A model generated the notes under the pieces. The model did not search any database. It worked only from the letters and a program-made list of their open reading frames with translations, and was not told the origin of the DNA. DNA of 52,262 nucleotides from an uncultured Pelagibacteraceae bacterium (GTDB lineage Bacteria; Pseudomonadota; Alphaproteobacteria; Pelagibacterales; Pelagibacteraceae), in NCBI GenBank assembly GCA_902556855.1, contig CACDXJ010000004.1, positions 1-52,262 of the forward strand. The letters run 5' to 3'. How positions within the stretch are numbered: the stretch's first letter is position 1; every line of letters starts with the position of its first letter. Both the position numbers and the translations under genes were made by a program. Shown one piece after another: positions 43,972 through 52,224 of the stretch.

Positions 43972-44412
43972 TTATCGCTTAGAAAATTGGAAGCTTCTTC
44001 GAGCTTTTCTATGTCCGTATTTTTTTCTCTCGACAACTCTAGAGTCTCTGGTGGTTAACTTATCTTTCTTAAGATTTTTCTTTAAATTTTCGTCATGAGA
44101 TATCAACGCTTTTGAAATCCCTAATATAATTGCACCAGCTTGTCCTGATAGTCCCCCACCTTTTACAGAACACTTTACATCATAACTAGATGCAACTTCT
44201 GATATTTCCAAAGGTCTTGTTACTATAATTTGATGTACAGGTCTTTTAAAATACTCTGACATCTTTAATCCATTAACATGTATATTACCTGAGCCTTTTT
44301 TTACCCAAACTTTTGCTATTGATTTTTTTCTTCTTCCTGTAGCGTATTTACTGTCTTTAAAATCTAGTTTAATTTTTTTTGCTTTAATTTGAGAAGTATT
44401 ATTTTCCATCAT
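43972..44412 (-). CDS. rpsI: 30S ribosomal protein S9
   Basis: The protein ends in the S9 signature RDSRVVERKKYGHRKARRSFQFSKR-type tail (RVVERKKYG...RRSFQFSKR). It begins its conserved core with YATGRRKKSIAKVWVKKGSG, which together identify S9 with a 15-residue N-terminal extension. Two tandem ATGs (44412, 44409) overlap the rplM TGA, so the pair is translationally coupled. It acts in the small subunit, with its C-terminal tail contacting P-site tRNA. Confidence 0.97.
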   Translation of the reverse strand: MMENNTSQIKAKKIKLDFKDSKYATGRRKKSIAKVWVKKGSGNIHVNGLKMSEYFKRPVHQIIVTRPLEISEVASSYDVKCSVKGGGLSGQAGAIILGISKALISHDENLKKNLKKDKLTTRDSRVVERKKYGHRKARRSFQFSKR

Positions 44413-44867
44413 CTTACAATATTTTTCTTATTCATTTTTTCAAAATTTATAATCTTTGGTTTTTGTAACTCATGAGGATGCTTTTCACCATTGTAAATTT
44501 TTAATTTAGTTAATTGTTTTTTTGCTAATGGACCGCCAGGAAGCATTCTTTTTACTGCTAGTTTCAATATTTCCTCAGTTTTATTTTTCTCTTTAAGTCT
44601 TAGAGGAGAAATTTCTTTTATTCCTCCAGGATGACCAGTATGTCTAAAATATTTTTTATCTTTGAATTTTTTTCCTGTAAACTTAATTTTTCCCACATTA
44701 GTAACTACTACAAAATCTCCGTTATCTATATGAGGGTTATAAGTTGATTTATTTTTTCCTCTTAATACTTTGGATATAAATGAAGCCAGTCTACCTACAG
44801 AAATATTTTCTGCGTTTACTAGATACCAATCTTTTTTAATTTCTTTATTTTTAATAAATGGTGTCAT
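44409..44867 (-). CDS. rplM: 50S ribosomal protein L13
   Basis: L13 features are WYLVNAENISVGRLASFISKVLRGKNKSTYNPHIDNGDFVVVTN, KYFRHTGHPGGIKE and MLPGGPLAKKQLTKLKIYNGEKHPHE. The start at ATG 44867 gives the usual N-terminus; an in-frame ATG at 44888 would add 7 unusual residues. It precedes rpsI, the conserved bacterial L13-S9 pair. Confidence 0.96.
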   Translation of the reverse strand: MTPFIKNKEIKKDWYLVNAENISVGRLASFISKVLRGKNKSTYNPHIDNGDFVVVTNVGKIKFTGKKFKDKKYFRHTGHPGGIKEISPLRLKEKNKTEEILKLAVKRMLPGGPLAKKQLTKLKIYNGEKHPHELQKPKIINFEKMNKKNIVR

Positions 44868-44909
44868 AACGATTGGCGATAAATACATATAAACATTAAT
44901 AAAGTCAAT

Positions 44910-45932
44910 TTATTTTATTGTAGAATAATATAAGTTTAATGACCCTAATATTAAAATAATACTAAATATTTGATGTGCAGATGCTAAAACAATATTTAAA
45001 TTACTCAACAAAGTATAAACACCAAGTAATATTTGAAAAGTTAGAATGACTAATACGATTGTAATCGGTTTATACAAAGATTTATCTTTTGATAGAAATA
45101 TTTTTAATGCGATTAAAACAATATATATCGATATAATATAAGCCAAATTTCTATGGTAGAATTGAACCAAAGAATGAATGTCAAAATTTAATAGATCTTG
45201 CAAATGATTAAAATCAAAATCATCAGGAAAATAGCCTGTCCCCATTAATGGCCAAGATTGGTATATTCTTCCAGCATCTAATCCAGAGACAAATGCACCC
45301 AAAACAACTTGTATTAATAATAAAAAAAATAAAAAAATATAAGGAAATCTAACTATATCAAAAACAAAAAAATTTTTTAATTTATTGTTTCGAAGATTTA
45401 ATATTTGCCAAAAAATTATTGATAAAATTACAATAGCAGTAAGTAAATGTACTGAAAGTCTATAATGGCTAACTGTAACATCATTGACTAAACCACTCTT
45501 GACCATATACCAGCCCATATATCCTTGAAATAAAATTAAAATAAATACTAAATAATAGGGAGACAAAGACTTAAAACTTAATTTTTTGATAAATTGAAAA
45601 TATATTAAAAATAAAAGCGAAAAAATTCCAATTATTCTTCCCAATATTCTATGAATATACTCCCAGTAAAAAATAGTTTTAAATTCATCTAAGCTCATTA
45701 AAGGATTTGAAATTTGATATTGAGGTATTAGCTTATATAACTCAAAATATTGATCCCAAGACTTTTGATTTAATGGTGGTAGTATTCCTTTAAATAATTC
45801 CCATTCAGTAATTGATAATCCTGAATTTGTTAGTCTTGTTAGACCCCCAATTATAATCATCGAAAATAACAATATAAAAGTTATTCTAAGCCAATTAATC
45901 AATAGATAGTTATTTTTATTATTTGATAGCAT
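44910..45932 (-). CDS. ctaA: Heme A synthase (COX15/CtaA type 2)
   Basis: The 340-residue membrane protein has about eight helices and conserved motifs: IGGLTRLTNSGLSITEWELFKGILPPLN (the GxTRLTxSGLSxxEW block), FYWEYIHRILGRIIG with a heme-ligand His, HYRLSVHLLTA, GAFVSGLDAGRIYQSWPLMGTGYFP and QFYHRNLAYI. It converts heme O to heme A for cytochrome c oxidase. It is divergent from the chorismate mutase gene. The nearest upstream gene on its strand is distant, so it probably has its own promoter. Confidence 0.95.
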   Translation of the reverse strand: MLSNNKNNYLLINWLRITFILLFSMIIIGGLTRLTNSGLSITEWELFKGILPPLNQKSWDQYFELYKLIPQYQISNPLMSLDEFKTIFYWEYIHRILGRIIGIFSLLFLIYFQFIKKLSFKSLSPYYLVFILILFQGYMGWYMVKSGLVNDVTVSHYRLSVHLLTAIVILSIIFWQILNLRNNKLKNFFVFDIVRFPYIFLFFLLLIQVVLGAFVSGLDAGRIYQSWPLMGTGYFPDDFDFNHLQDLLNFDIHSLVQFYHRNLAYIISIYIVLIALKIFLSKDKSLYKPITIVLVILTFQILLGVYTLLSNLNIVLASAHQIFSIILILGSLNLYYSTIK

Positions 45933-45985
45933 TTTCCATAATATATATATTTAAATTGAAAATTTTTTAAGAATTTAATGTCGCT

Positions 45986-46264
45986 ATGGTAAATAAAAAT
46001 ATACTTAAAATAAGAGCTAAGCTGGATAAGCTTGATAATACATTTTTAGATTTAATAAAAAAAAGATCAAAATTGGTTGATGAAGTCCTTAAAAACAAAA
46101 AGTTTAAAAAAGATATTATAGATAATAAAAGAATAAAAGTAATTTTAAGAAATATAAATAAAAAATCTAAATTAAAAAAAATTGATCCAATAATAACCAA
46201 AAAAATTTGGCAAAGTATGATTAGAGCTTTTATTGATTACGAATATAGAAATTTCAAAAAATAA
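45986..46264 (+). CDS. Chorismate mutase, AroQ type
   Basis: The 92-residue all-helical protein has the AroQ pattern: IRAKLDKLDNTFLDLIKKRSKLVDEV, with the first Arg and the KKR helix that bind the carboxylates. KDIIDNKRIKVILRNI supplies further active-site positions and IWQSMIRAFIDYE closes the fold. It converts chorismate to prephenate for Phe/Tyr. As a stand-alone domain it matches the short alphaproteobacterial form. It is convergent with rpmG (2 bp gap). Confidence 0.85.
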   Translation: MVNKNILKIRAKLDKLDNTFLDLIKKRSKLVDEVLKNKKFKKDIIDNKRIKVILRNINKKSKLKKIDPIITKKIWQSMIRAFIDYEYRNFKK

Positions 46265-46266
46265 AT

Positions 46267-46458
46267 CTATTTACTATGTGGCGGAAGTTTCTTTTCGACA
46301 AAAAATTCGTGTTTTCGCGTATTAGGGTTATACTTTTTTAATTTAAGTTTATCTTTAGCCTTTTCTCCCTTTGTAGGTTTTTTTGCGTAGTAAATAAACT
46401 TACTGTCAGGATTACTTTCTGGAACCATTCTTACTTTAATGTGAGATTTTTTTGCCAT
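46267..46458 (-). CDS. rpmG: 50S ribosomal protein L33
   Basis: The 63-residue protein fits L33: MAKKSHIKVRMVPES start, FIYYAKKPTKGE, and LKLKKYNPNTRKHEFFVEKKL, the conserved PxxRKHxxxxE stretch. It has no zinc cysteines, so it is the C-minus form. Its first 23 bp lie inside the 3' end of the MerR gene, in a different frame, so the two genes are tightly linked. Confidence 0.93.
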   Translation of the reverse strand: MAKKSHIKVRMVPESNPDSKFIYYAKKPTKGEKAKDKLKLKKYNPNTRKHEFFVEKKLPPHSK

Positions 46459-46816
46459 ATTTTTTTAATTTATCTATTTTATCTAAAAGTTTATTTGTTT
46501 TTGTTTTTAATTCTAATTTATAATAGTCAGCTTTTAAACTATCAATTTTATCATCGTCAAGTTTATTTATATTTGATTTTAAAAGGTTTTTGACACCTTT
46601 AACTGTCATGCCTTTGTCTTTTAGGAAATATTTTATCATTTTTACTAATTCTAATTGTGAATGTGTGTAATATCTCCTTTTGTTTATAAATTTAGGTCTA
46701 ATTTGCGTAAACTCCTTTTCCCAATATCTCAAAATATGATTTTGTAGTTTAAAATTTTTTTTATCTATTAGATTTAATTTTTTTGATACTTCAGAAATAG
46801 TATAAAATTTTTTCAT
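46436..46816 (-). CDS. MerR-family transcriptional regulator
   Basis: The 126-residue protein starts with the MerR winged HTH (FYTISEVSKKLNL, HILRYWEKEFTQIRPKFINKRRYYTHSQLELVKMIKYFL) and the wing segment KDKGMTVKGVKNLLK, followed by a coiled C-terminal helix. No metal-binding cysteines are present. A MerR gene directly after ihfA is the usual alphaproteobacterial arrangement. The target is not known. It starts 5 bp after ihfA. Confidence 0.9.
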   Translation of the reverse strand: MKKFYTISEVSKKLNLIDKKNFKLQNHILRYWEKEFTQIRPKFINKRRYYTHSQLELVKMIKYFLKDKGMTVKGVKNLLKSNINKLDDDKIDSLKADYYKLELKTKTNKLLDKIDKLKKYGKKISH

Positions 46817-46821
46817 TCAAG

Positions 46822-47118
46822 TTAATTATTTAATTTTTTTTTAAGAACATCAGACGGTATAAAACTGACAGATTTTCTTGCCGTAATTACATATTTTATT
46901 TTATTCTTAGGGTTAATTCCTATTCTTTCTTTTTTATTTAATATTTTAAACGTACCAAAATTTTTTAAATTAATATTTCCTTTTTTAATTTGATTTTTTA
47001 GAATATTGATAAGGTCGTCAATTATCTTTTTAGCTGCAATATTGGATAGTCCAGTTTTGGATGCTAATAAAGCATATAAATCTTTTCTTTTAAAGTTATT
47101 TTGATTTTTTTGATCCAT
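46822..47118 (-). CDS. ihfA: Integration host factor subunit alpha
   Basis: The 98-residue HU/IHF-fold protein has KRKDLYALLASKTGLSNIAAKKIIDDLINIL, GNINLKNFGTFKILNKKERIGINPKN (beta-arm base with the conserved GxF and RxGxNP) and VSFIPSDVLKKKLN. IHF bends DNA as a heterodimer with IhfB. Its first 23 bp overlap the end of plsX, a long overlap that implies coupling. In many alphaproteobacteria fabH lies between plsX and ihfA; here it does not. Confidence 0.92.
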   Translation of the reverse strand: MDQKNQNNFKRKDLYALLASKTGLSNIAAKKIIDDLINILKNQIKKGNINLKNFGTFKILNKKERIGINPKNKIKYVITARKSVSFIPSDVLKKKLNN

Positions 47119-48142
47119 CCAAATGATTTAGGTTTTCTTTTATTTGATCCATTAACCTTCCCTTTATTATTTTATAACATAAATCAATTGAATAATAGAA
47201 ACCTAGCGCGTCAGTACCACCGTGACTTTTAACAACAGGTCCGTTCAAACCAAGAAAAATAGCACCATTATATTTTCTTGGATCTAATTTAGATTTAAAT
47301 TGTTTTAAAGAGAAGTAAGAAAAAATTAAAGAAATTTTACTAAAAAGATTTTTTGTTAAAGATTTTTTTAAATTATCTGTTATAAATTTTGCTGTACCTT
47401 CAGCAGTTTTAAGAGCGATATTACCAGTAAAACCATCTGTAACAATTACATTTGACTCACCATTCATTAATTCATTGCCTTCTATATATCCATTAAAAAT
47501 AAAATTATTTTCATTGCTTAATTCTTTTAATTTTGGAAAAGTTTTTTTTAAGATTTCCGTACCTTTTATTTCTTCTGAACCGACGTTTAATAATGAAACT
47601 TTTGGTTTTTCTTTAGGAAACAAAGATTTATATAAAGCTGACCCTAGTTCAGAAAAATCTATTAAATTACTTTCATCACATTCAATGTTAGCACCTAAAT
47701 CCAATACAACACTCATTCCTTTCTGATTTGGCCATAATGCCGCTAAAGCTGGTTTTGTTACCCCATTAATCATTTTCAATATCATTCTTGAAATAACTAA
47801 CAGCACTCCAGTATTTCCTGCTGATAAGCTTATATCGCTCTCTCCATCAATTTGAGATTTTATACAGTTCCACATGCTTGTATTCTTAGAGTTTTTTATT
47901 GCGGTAAGTGGTGTTTCATCATCAGAAATTACGGATATTGTATGTTTAATTTCTATATTTTTTTTATCTATGCCAAACTTATTTATTGATTTATTAATTT
48001 CATCAATATTTCCAAATAGATTTATTTTAAAATCTTTATTATTTTTATTATTTTTTATGAAGATACCAACACCTTCTATAGTTTTTTCAGGCGAGTTATC
48101 ACCGCCCATTGCATCAATTGCAATAGTTATTTTTTTATTCAT
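47096..48142 (-). CDS. plsX: Phosphate acyltransferase PlsX
   Basis: The 348-residue enzyme starts with ITIAIDAMGGDNSPEKTIEG, the PlsX hallmark, followed by VSLSAGNTGVLLVIS-type sequence (SDISLSAGNTG), ALWPNQKGMSVVLDLGANIEC, LLNVGSEEIKGTE, IEGNELM, VTDGFTGNIALKTAEG and GLNGPVVKSHGGTD. It makes acyl-phosphate from acyl-ACP, the first step of phospholipid synthesis by PlsX-PlsY. It lies 7 bp downstream of rpmF and overlaps ihfA by 23 bp. Confidence 0.96.
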   Translation of the reverse strand: MNKKITIAIDAMGGDNSPEKTIEGVGIFIKNNKNNKDFKINLFGNIDEINKSINKFGIDKKNIEIKHTISVISDDETPLTAIKNSKNTSMWNCIKSQIDGESDISLSAGNTGVLLVISRMILKMINGVTKPALAALWPNQKGMSVVLDLGANIECDESNLIDFSELGSALYKSLFPKEKPKVSLLNVGSEEIKGTEILKKTFPKLKELSNENNFIFNGYIEGNELMNGESNVIVTDGFTGNIALKTAEGTAKFITDNLKKSLTKNLFSKISLIFSYFSLKQFKSKLDPRKYNGAIFLGLNGPVVKSHGGTDALGFYYSIDLCYKIIKGRLMDQIKENLNHLDGSKKSK

Positions 48143-48149
48143 TTAAATA

Positions 48150-48323
48150 TTAGATGTCTAAAATTTTTTTACCGTTATAGTAACCAGACTTAAGATCTAT
48201 ATGGTGTGAAAGTTTATATTCACCACTTTTTTTATCCTCTATCACATTTGATGGGGATATTCGATGATGTGATCTTCTCATCCTTTTTTTTGAAATTGAT
48301 GTTTTTCTTTTAGGAACTGCCAT
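48150..48323 (-). CDS. rpmF: 50S ribosomal protein L32
   Basis: A 57-residue ORF (ATG 48323-48321, TAA 48152-48150) reads MAVPKRKTSISKKRMRRSHH, the invariant L32 start, then SGEYKLSHHIDLKSGYYNGKKI. The CxxC zinc motif found in many L32 proteins is absent, as in related alphaproteobacteria. rpmF directly upstream of plsX is a classic bacterial arrangement, which confirms it. Its 5' end overlaps the 3' end of the cytochrome chaperone gene by 14 bp. Confidence 0.95.
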   Translation of the reverse strand: MAVPKRKTSISKKRMRRSHHRISPSNVIEDKKSGEYKLSHHIDLKSGYYNGKKILDI

Positions 48324-48813
48324 AATTAAAATTATTCAACTCTCTTATCATATTATCAATAGGTAGTTCAAAACAAAAGTTATAGAAATCTTTAAAATAT
48401 AACTCAAATTCTGTGTGTTTTTTGCCGATTTTTTGATTTAAATCTTCGAAGTACTTAAATATAAGCTTTTGGTTTATTTCAAATTTTGAAGTTTCATTAA
48501 TTTCAATTTTTAGCAAAATATCATACAAAATTTTATTTAATTCTTTCATCTTCTTGTTTACAGAAACATCTCCCAATCCAAGTTCTCGCAAATTATTTTC
48601 AATACTATGGAATAAATTATCATAAGAATTTTGATCAAAATTTACATTTTTTTTTTTAAATATTATTAAGATTATAGAAAAATGAAAAAACATTAAATAT
48701 ATTCTAGTTTCAAATGTGTCAGGTAAATTCAATTTTTTATAAAAAAAGATATTCCTAGATAAAGATAATAATTTGTAATACAATTGATTATCATGCTTTT
48801 TTTTAAATATCAT
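48310..48813 (-). CDS. Ubiquinol-cytochrome c chaperone (CBP3-like)
   Basis: The 167-residue protein resembles the ubiquinol_cyt_C_chap family: LYYKLLSLSRNIFFYKKLNLPDTFETRIYLMFFHFSIILI matches the family's tyrosine-rich start and the PDTxxxR..L..H segment. LRELGLGDVSVNKKMKEL is the second conserved block (family GxGDxxvgkxmK). It probably helps assemble cytochrome b into complex III. A DUF177/YceD gene usually follows it in alphaproteobacteria; here rpmF comes next. It is divergent from bamE, with the coding starts overlapping. Confidence 0.85.
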   Translation of the reverse strand: MIFKKKHDNQLYYKLLSLSRNIFFYKKLNLPDTFETRIYLMFFHFSIILIIFKKKNVNFDQNSYDNLFHSIENNLRELGLGDVSVNKKMKELNKILYDILLKIEINETSKFEINQKLIFKYFEDLNQKIGKKHTEFELYFKDFYNFCFELPIDNMIRELNNFNYGSS

Positions 48814-49254
48814 AAAAAATTTTATTTAATTCTAATCTCTATTATTTTAATTGGGTGTCAGTTTCAAGAGCCTTTTAAAAACCATGGGATAACCTTTTTA
48901 AAAAACAGATCTGAAGAGCTTGTTCTTAATAGATCAAATAAAAATGATACGATTAAAGTGATGGGTCAACCACACTCAAAATCTATAAATGATGAAAATG
49001 AATGGATTTACATAGAAAGAGTCCTTTCTAAAGGAGAGTTTCATCGTTTGGGACAGAATATATTAAAAGAAAACAACGTTCTAGTTTTAGGTTTTAACAA
49101 ATATGGAGTGCTTATAGAAAAAAAATTTTTGGATAAAAATGATATAGAAGATATAACTTTTTCTAAAAAAACTACCGAAAATCAATTATCAAAGAAAAGT
49201 TTTATACAAAGTTTTTTACAAAGTGTTAAAACGAAAATGTATGGTAATAAATAA
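48793..49254 (+). CDS. bamE: Outer-membrane protein assembly factor BamE (SmpA/OmlA)
   Basis: From ATG 48793 the protein has a signal peptide with lipobox LIGCQ, so it is an outer-membrane lipoprotein. It then has the SmpA/OmlA core: SKNDTIKVMGQPHSKS-type segment (family V...GxPxxxxxxGxxxWxY), WIYIERVLSKGEFHRLGQNILKENNVLVLGFNKYGVL. It is part of the BAM complex. An in-frame TTG at 48784 is a weaker alternative start. It is convergent with hppA (4 bp gap). Confidence 0.88.
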   Translation: MLFFKYHKKFYLILISIILIGCQFQEPFKNHGITFLKNRSEELVLNRSNKNDTIKVMGQPHSKSINDENEWIYIERVLSKGEFHRLGQNILKENNVLVLGFNKYGVLIEKKFLDKNDIEDITFSKKTTENQLSKKSFIQSFLQSVKTKMYGNK

Positions 49255-49258
49255 ATTA

Positions 49259-51364
49259 TTAATGGGCTATAACAGCTAATAATAATAATGCAACGATATT
49301 TGTAATTTTTATCATTGGATTAACTGCTGGTCCCGCTGTGTCTTTATAAGGATCACCTACAGTATCTCCAGTAACAGCGGATTTATGCGCTTCTGATCCT
49401 TTACCTCCAAAATTTCCATCTTCAATGTATTTTTTAGCATTATCCCATGCCCCACCACCAGCGGTCATTGAAACAGCAACGAACAGACCAGTGATTATAA
49501 CTCCTAATAACATCGCTCCTAAAGAGGACAGAGCAGCTTCCATACCACCAATTTGTAAAATTATGAAATAAAGTATAATTGGAGATAGAACAGGCAATAA
49601 AGAAGGAATTATCATTTCTTTAATTGCTGCTTTAGTTAATAAATCTACTAATTTTCCGTAATCAGGTTTTCTTTTACCTTTCATAATGCCAGGGATCTTT
49701 TTAAATTGTCTTCTAACTTCAATTACAACTGCGCCACCAGCTCTTCCCACTGCTTGCATTCCCATAGATCCAAATAAATATGGCAACATACCACCTACTA
49801 ATAAACCTGCAACTACAAATGGATTTGAAAGATCAAAAGTTACATTAACACCCTCGAGAGCTGAACCACTAACTTTTGAAAAATAATTTATATCTTCAGT
49901 ATAAGCTGCAAACAACACAAGTGCTCCTAATCCTGCTGATCCTATTGCATAACCTTTTGTAACAGCTTTGGTTGTATTTCCAACAGCATCTAAAGCATCT
50001 GTTGTTTTTCTAACATTTTTGGGAAGTTTTGACATTTCAGCAATTCCACCAGCATTGTCGGTTACCGGTCCGTAGGCGTCTAACGCAACAACCATTCCTG
50101 TTAAAGCAAGCATTGCTGTAACCGCAATTGCTATACCATAGAGACCAGCTAAACTATTAGTGTATAAAATACCTGCTACAATTATTAGAGCAGGTATTGC
50201 TGTAGCTTCCATAGAAATAGCTAAGCCTTGTATTACATTTGTGCCATGACCAGTAGTTGATGATTTAGCGACAGTTCTAACAGGCCTGTAATCTGTTCCA
50301 GTGTAATACTCAGTGACCCAAATTAATAAACCCGTGATAATAAAACCAACTACTCCACAAATATAAAGATCTAAACCTGAAAAAATTGCACCTGCATTAT
50401 TATTGTATGTACTTTTAATTCCAATTATTGCATCAGTTACTGGGTACATTATCAATAATGATGTAACAGCTGTAACAATAAAACCTTTATACAAAGCACC
50501 CATTATATTTTTGCTTTTTCCTAGCTTAACAAACCATGTTCCAATTATAGAAGTAATAATACATGCTCCTCCTATTGCTAAAGGGTAAATCATTAAATTA
50601 TAATCTTGAGGCGAAAAAATCGAAGCCAAAACCATTGTTGCTACAATAGTAACCGCATATGTTTCAAATAAATCTGCAGCCATACCAGCGCAATCTCCAA
50701 CATTATCGCCGACGTTATCTGCAATTACCGCCGGATTTCTTGGATCATCCTCAGGGATTCCCGCTTCAACTTTACCAACTAAATCTGCACCAACATCAGC
50801 ACCTTTTGTAAAAATTCCACCTCCCAAACGAGCGAATATGGAGATCAATGATGCCCCAAATCCCAATGCAACTAGAGCATTGATAATTTCTCGATTATCA
50901 ACCTTTAAATTAATTAAAATAATATAGTAAATTGTGATAGCTAATAATGCTAAACCAGCCACTAGTAAACCAGTTATTGCCCCTGATTTAAAAGCGATCG
51001 TTAAACCAGATTGTAAACTTATTCTTGATGCTTCAGCAGTTCTCACGTTAGCTTTTACCGAGATAAGCATGCCTACATATCCTGCTACACCAGATAGAAA
51101 AGCTCCTATGAAATAACCTAAACCAACTAAAAAATTAAAAAAATAACTCACTATTGCTAAAACAATTATTCCCACTACCGCAATAGTTTTATATTGTCTA
51201 TTTAGATAAGCCTTTGCTCCAATTTGTATAGCTTCAGCTATTTCTTGCATCCTATTGTTACCTGGACTTGAAGAAATAATTTGACCAGACAGCAAGTAGC
51301 TGTAAGCTACAGCAAGAATTCCTGTGAAAGATATTAGATATAGAAGTTCTAAATAATTAGTCAT
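49259..51364 (-). CDS. hppA: Membrane-bound proton-pumping pyrophosphatase (K+-independent type)
   Basis: The 701-residue, multi-helix protein has the H+-PPase core [51 protein letters not shown] and [17 protein letters not shown]. The signature [10 protein letters not shown] has Lys (not Ala) followed by Thr, the marker of the K+-independent subclass. It uses PPi hydrolysis to pump H+ out of the cytosol, which suits an energy-limited marine cell and can supply NhaA with its gradient. Start at ATG 51364. Confidence 0.96.
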   Translation of the reverse strand: MTNYLELLYLISFTGILAVAYSYLLSGQIISSSPGNNRMQEIAEAIQIGAKAYLNRQYKTIAVVGIIVLAIVSYFFNFLVGLGYFIGAFLSGVAGYVGMLISVKANVRTAEASRISLQSGLTIAFKSGAITGLLVAGLALLAITIYYIILINLKVDNREIINALVALGFGASLISIFARLGGGIFTKGADVGADLVGKVEAGIPEDDPRNPAVIADNVGDNVGDCAGMAADLFETYAVTIVATMVLASIFSPQDYNLMIYPLAIGGACIITSIIGTWFVKLGKSKNIMGALYKGFIVTAVTSLLIMYPVTDAIIGIKSTYNNNAGAIFSGLDLYICGVVGFIITGLLIWVTEYYTGTDYRPVRTVAKSSTTGHGTNVIQGLAISMEATAIPALIIVAGILYTNSLAGLYGIAIAVTAMLALTGMVVALDAYGPVTDNAGGIAEMSKLPKNVRKTTDALDAVGNTTKAVTKGYAIGSAGLGALVLFAAYTEDINYFSKVSGSALEGVNVTFDLSNPFVVAGLLVGGMLPYLFGSMGMQAVGRAGGAVVIEVRRQFKKIPGIMKGKRKPDYGKLVDLLTKAAIKEMIIPSLLPVLSPIILYFIILQIGGMEAALSSLGAMLLGVIITGLFVAVSMTAGGGAWDNAKKYIEDGNFGGKGSEAHKSAVTGDTVGDPYKDTAGPAVNPMIKITNIVALLLLAVIAH

Positions 51365-51433
51365 TATAATAATCGGATAAATGCCAAAAAAGGATTAAAA
51401 ACGCAAGCTAAACTTACTCTATTTTTCAACATT

Positions 51434-51838
51434 TTATTCATCTTTTCTAATAACTATAGATAATTTATCCAAAATTGCGTTTAAATAACCAATTTGTACT
51501 TTTTCTAAAAAATGTTCCGCGGTGATTAAATACTCGCTAATGATTACCTTTTTTGGATTGTTGTGTTTAAATAAGAGCTCGAATACAGCAGCAAACAATA
51601 TTATCTTAAGTATTTTATCGGTTCTCTTTAGATCAATATCACTTTTTAAATGTTTAAGAATGGTATCCTCAATCAATTCTAATCTTTCTAATGTTCCCGT
51701 AACTACGTCTTTAATAAACTTCTTATATTGGCTTTTAGGATATATTATTGGTTCGTCAGGATTCATTAAAGATCCATACAATTTTTGAATTATTTTAATT
51801 CTAGGGCTCAAGTTCTTTTTAGAATATATTTTGTTCAC
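51434..51838 (-). CDS. nusB: Transcription antitermination factor NusB
   Basis: The 134-residue all-helical protein is somewhat short for NusB but fits: KNLSPRIKIIQKLYGSLMNP start (family R..A.Q.LY), LERLELIEDTILKHL, RTDKILKIILFAAVFELLF, KVIISEYLITAEHFLE (the conserved V.I.EyVe.A..F). It binds boxA RNA with NusE in rRNA transcription. It overlaps ribH by 4 bp, the conserved ribH-nusB order. Confidence 0.9.
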   Translation of the reverse strand: MNKIYSKKNLSPRIKIIQKLYGSLMNPDEPIIYPKSQYKKFIKDVVTGTLERLELIEDTILKHLKSDIDLKRTDKILKIILFAAVFELLFKHNNPKKVIISEYLITAEHFLEKVQIGYLNAILDKLSIVIRKDE

Positions 51839-52224
51839 TTATTCTTAGGGTTCAAAACATCAAGAACAGCCTCGACTGCTTCTGAGCCTTTGTTAGATCT
51901 ATTCAAAGCTTGTTTAGAATTTAAACAAGTTAAAATTGAATTGCCTATTGGTTTTTTACTTAAAATAGATAAATTTATCAATCCATTAGTTATTGCTTGA
52001 GATATAAAATCAAAATTTGGAGTTTGACCTTTAATAATAATACCTATTGCGATAAATGCATCAAATTTTCTCAAATTTTTTGAAATTACCACCGGAATTT
52101 CAAATGCGCCATTAACTTTAATTATTTCCCATTTAATTTTTTTTTTAATTAATGTTTTTTTTGTTTTCTCTAATAAAAAATTTGTATTATTATACCTTGA
52201 AACAACAATTAATAATTTTTTCAT
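51835..52224 (-). CDS. ribH: 6,7-Dimethyl-8-ribityllumazine synthase
   Basis: The 129-residue protein has IVVSRYNNTNFLLEKT, the substrate loop NGAFEIPVVISK, AIGIIIKGQTPNFDFISQAITNG (usual GxTxHxDxIa; here Pro-Asn at the His region) and LTCLNSKQALNRS. It joins the riboflavin pathway pyrimidine with dihydroxybutanone phosphate. The usual catalytic His of the HFD motif is replaced by Asn (PNFDF), which is known in some homologues but worth noting. The start overlaps the preceding ribBA-like gene by 4 bp (ATGA). Confidence 0.9.
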   Translation of the reverse strand: MKKLLIVVSRYNNTNFLLEKTKKTLIKKKIKWEIIKVNGAFEIPVVISKNLRKFDAFIAIGIIIKGQTPNFDFISQAITNGLINLSILSKKPIGNSILTCLNSKQALNRSNKGSEAVEAVLDVLNPKNK

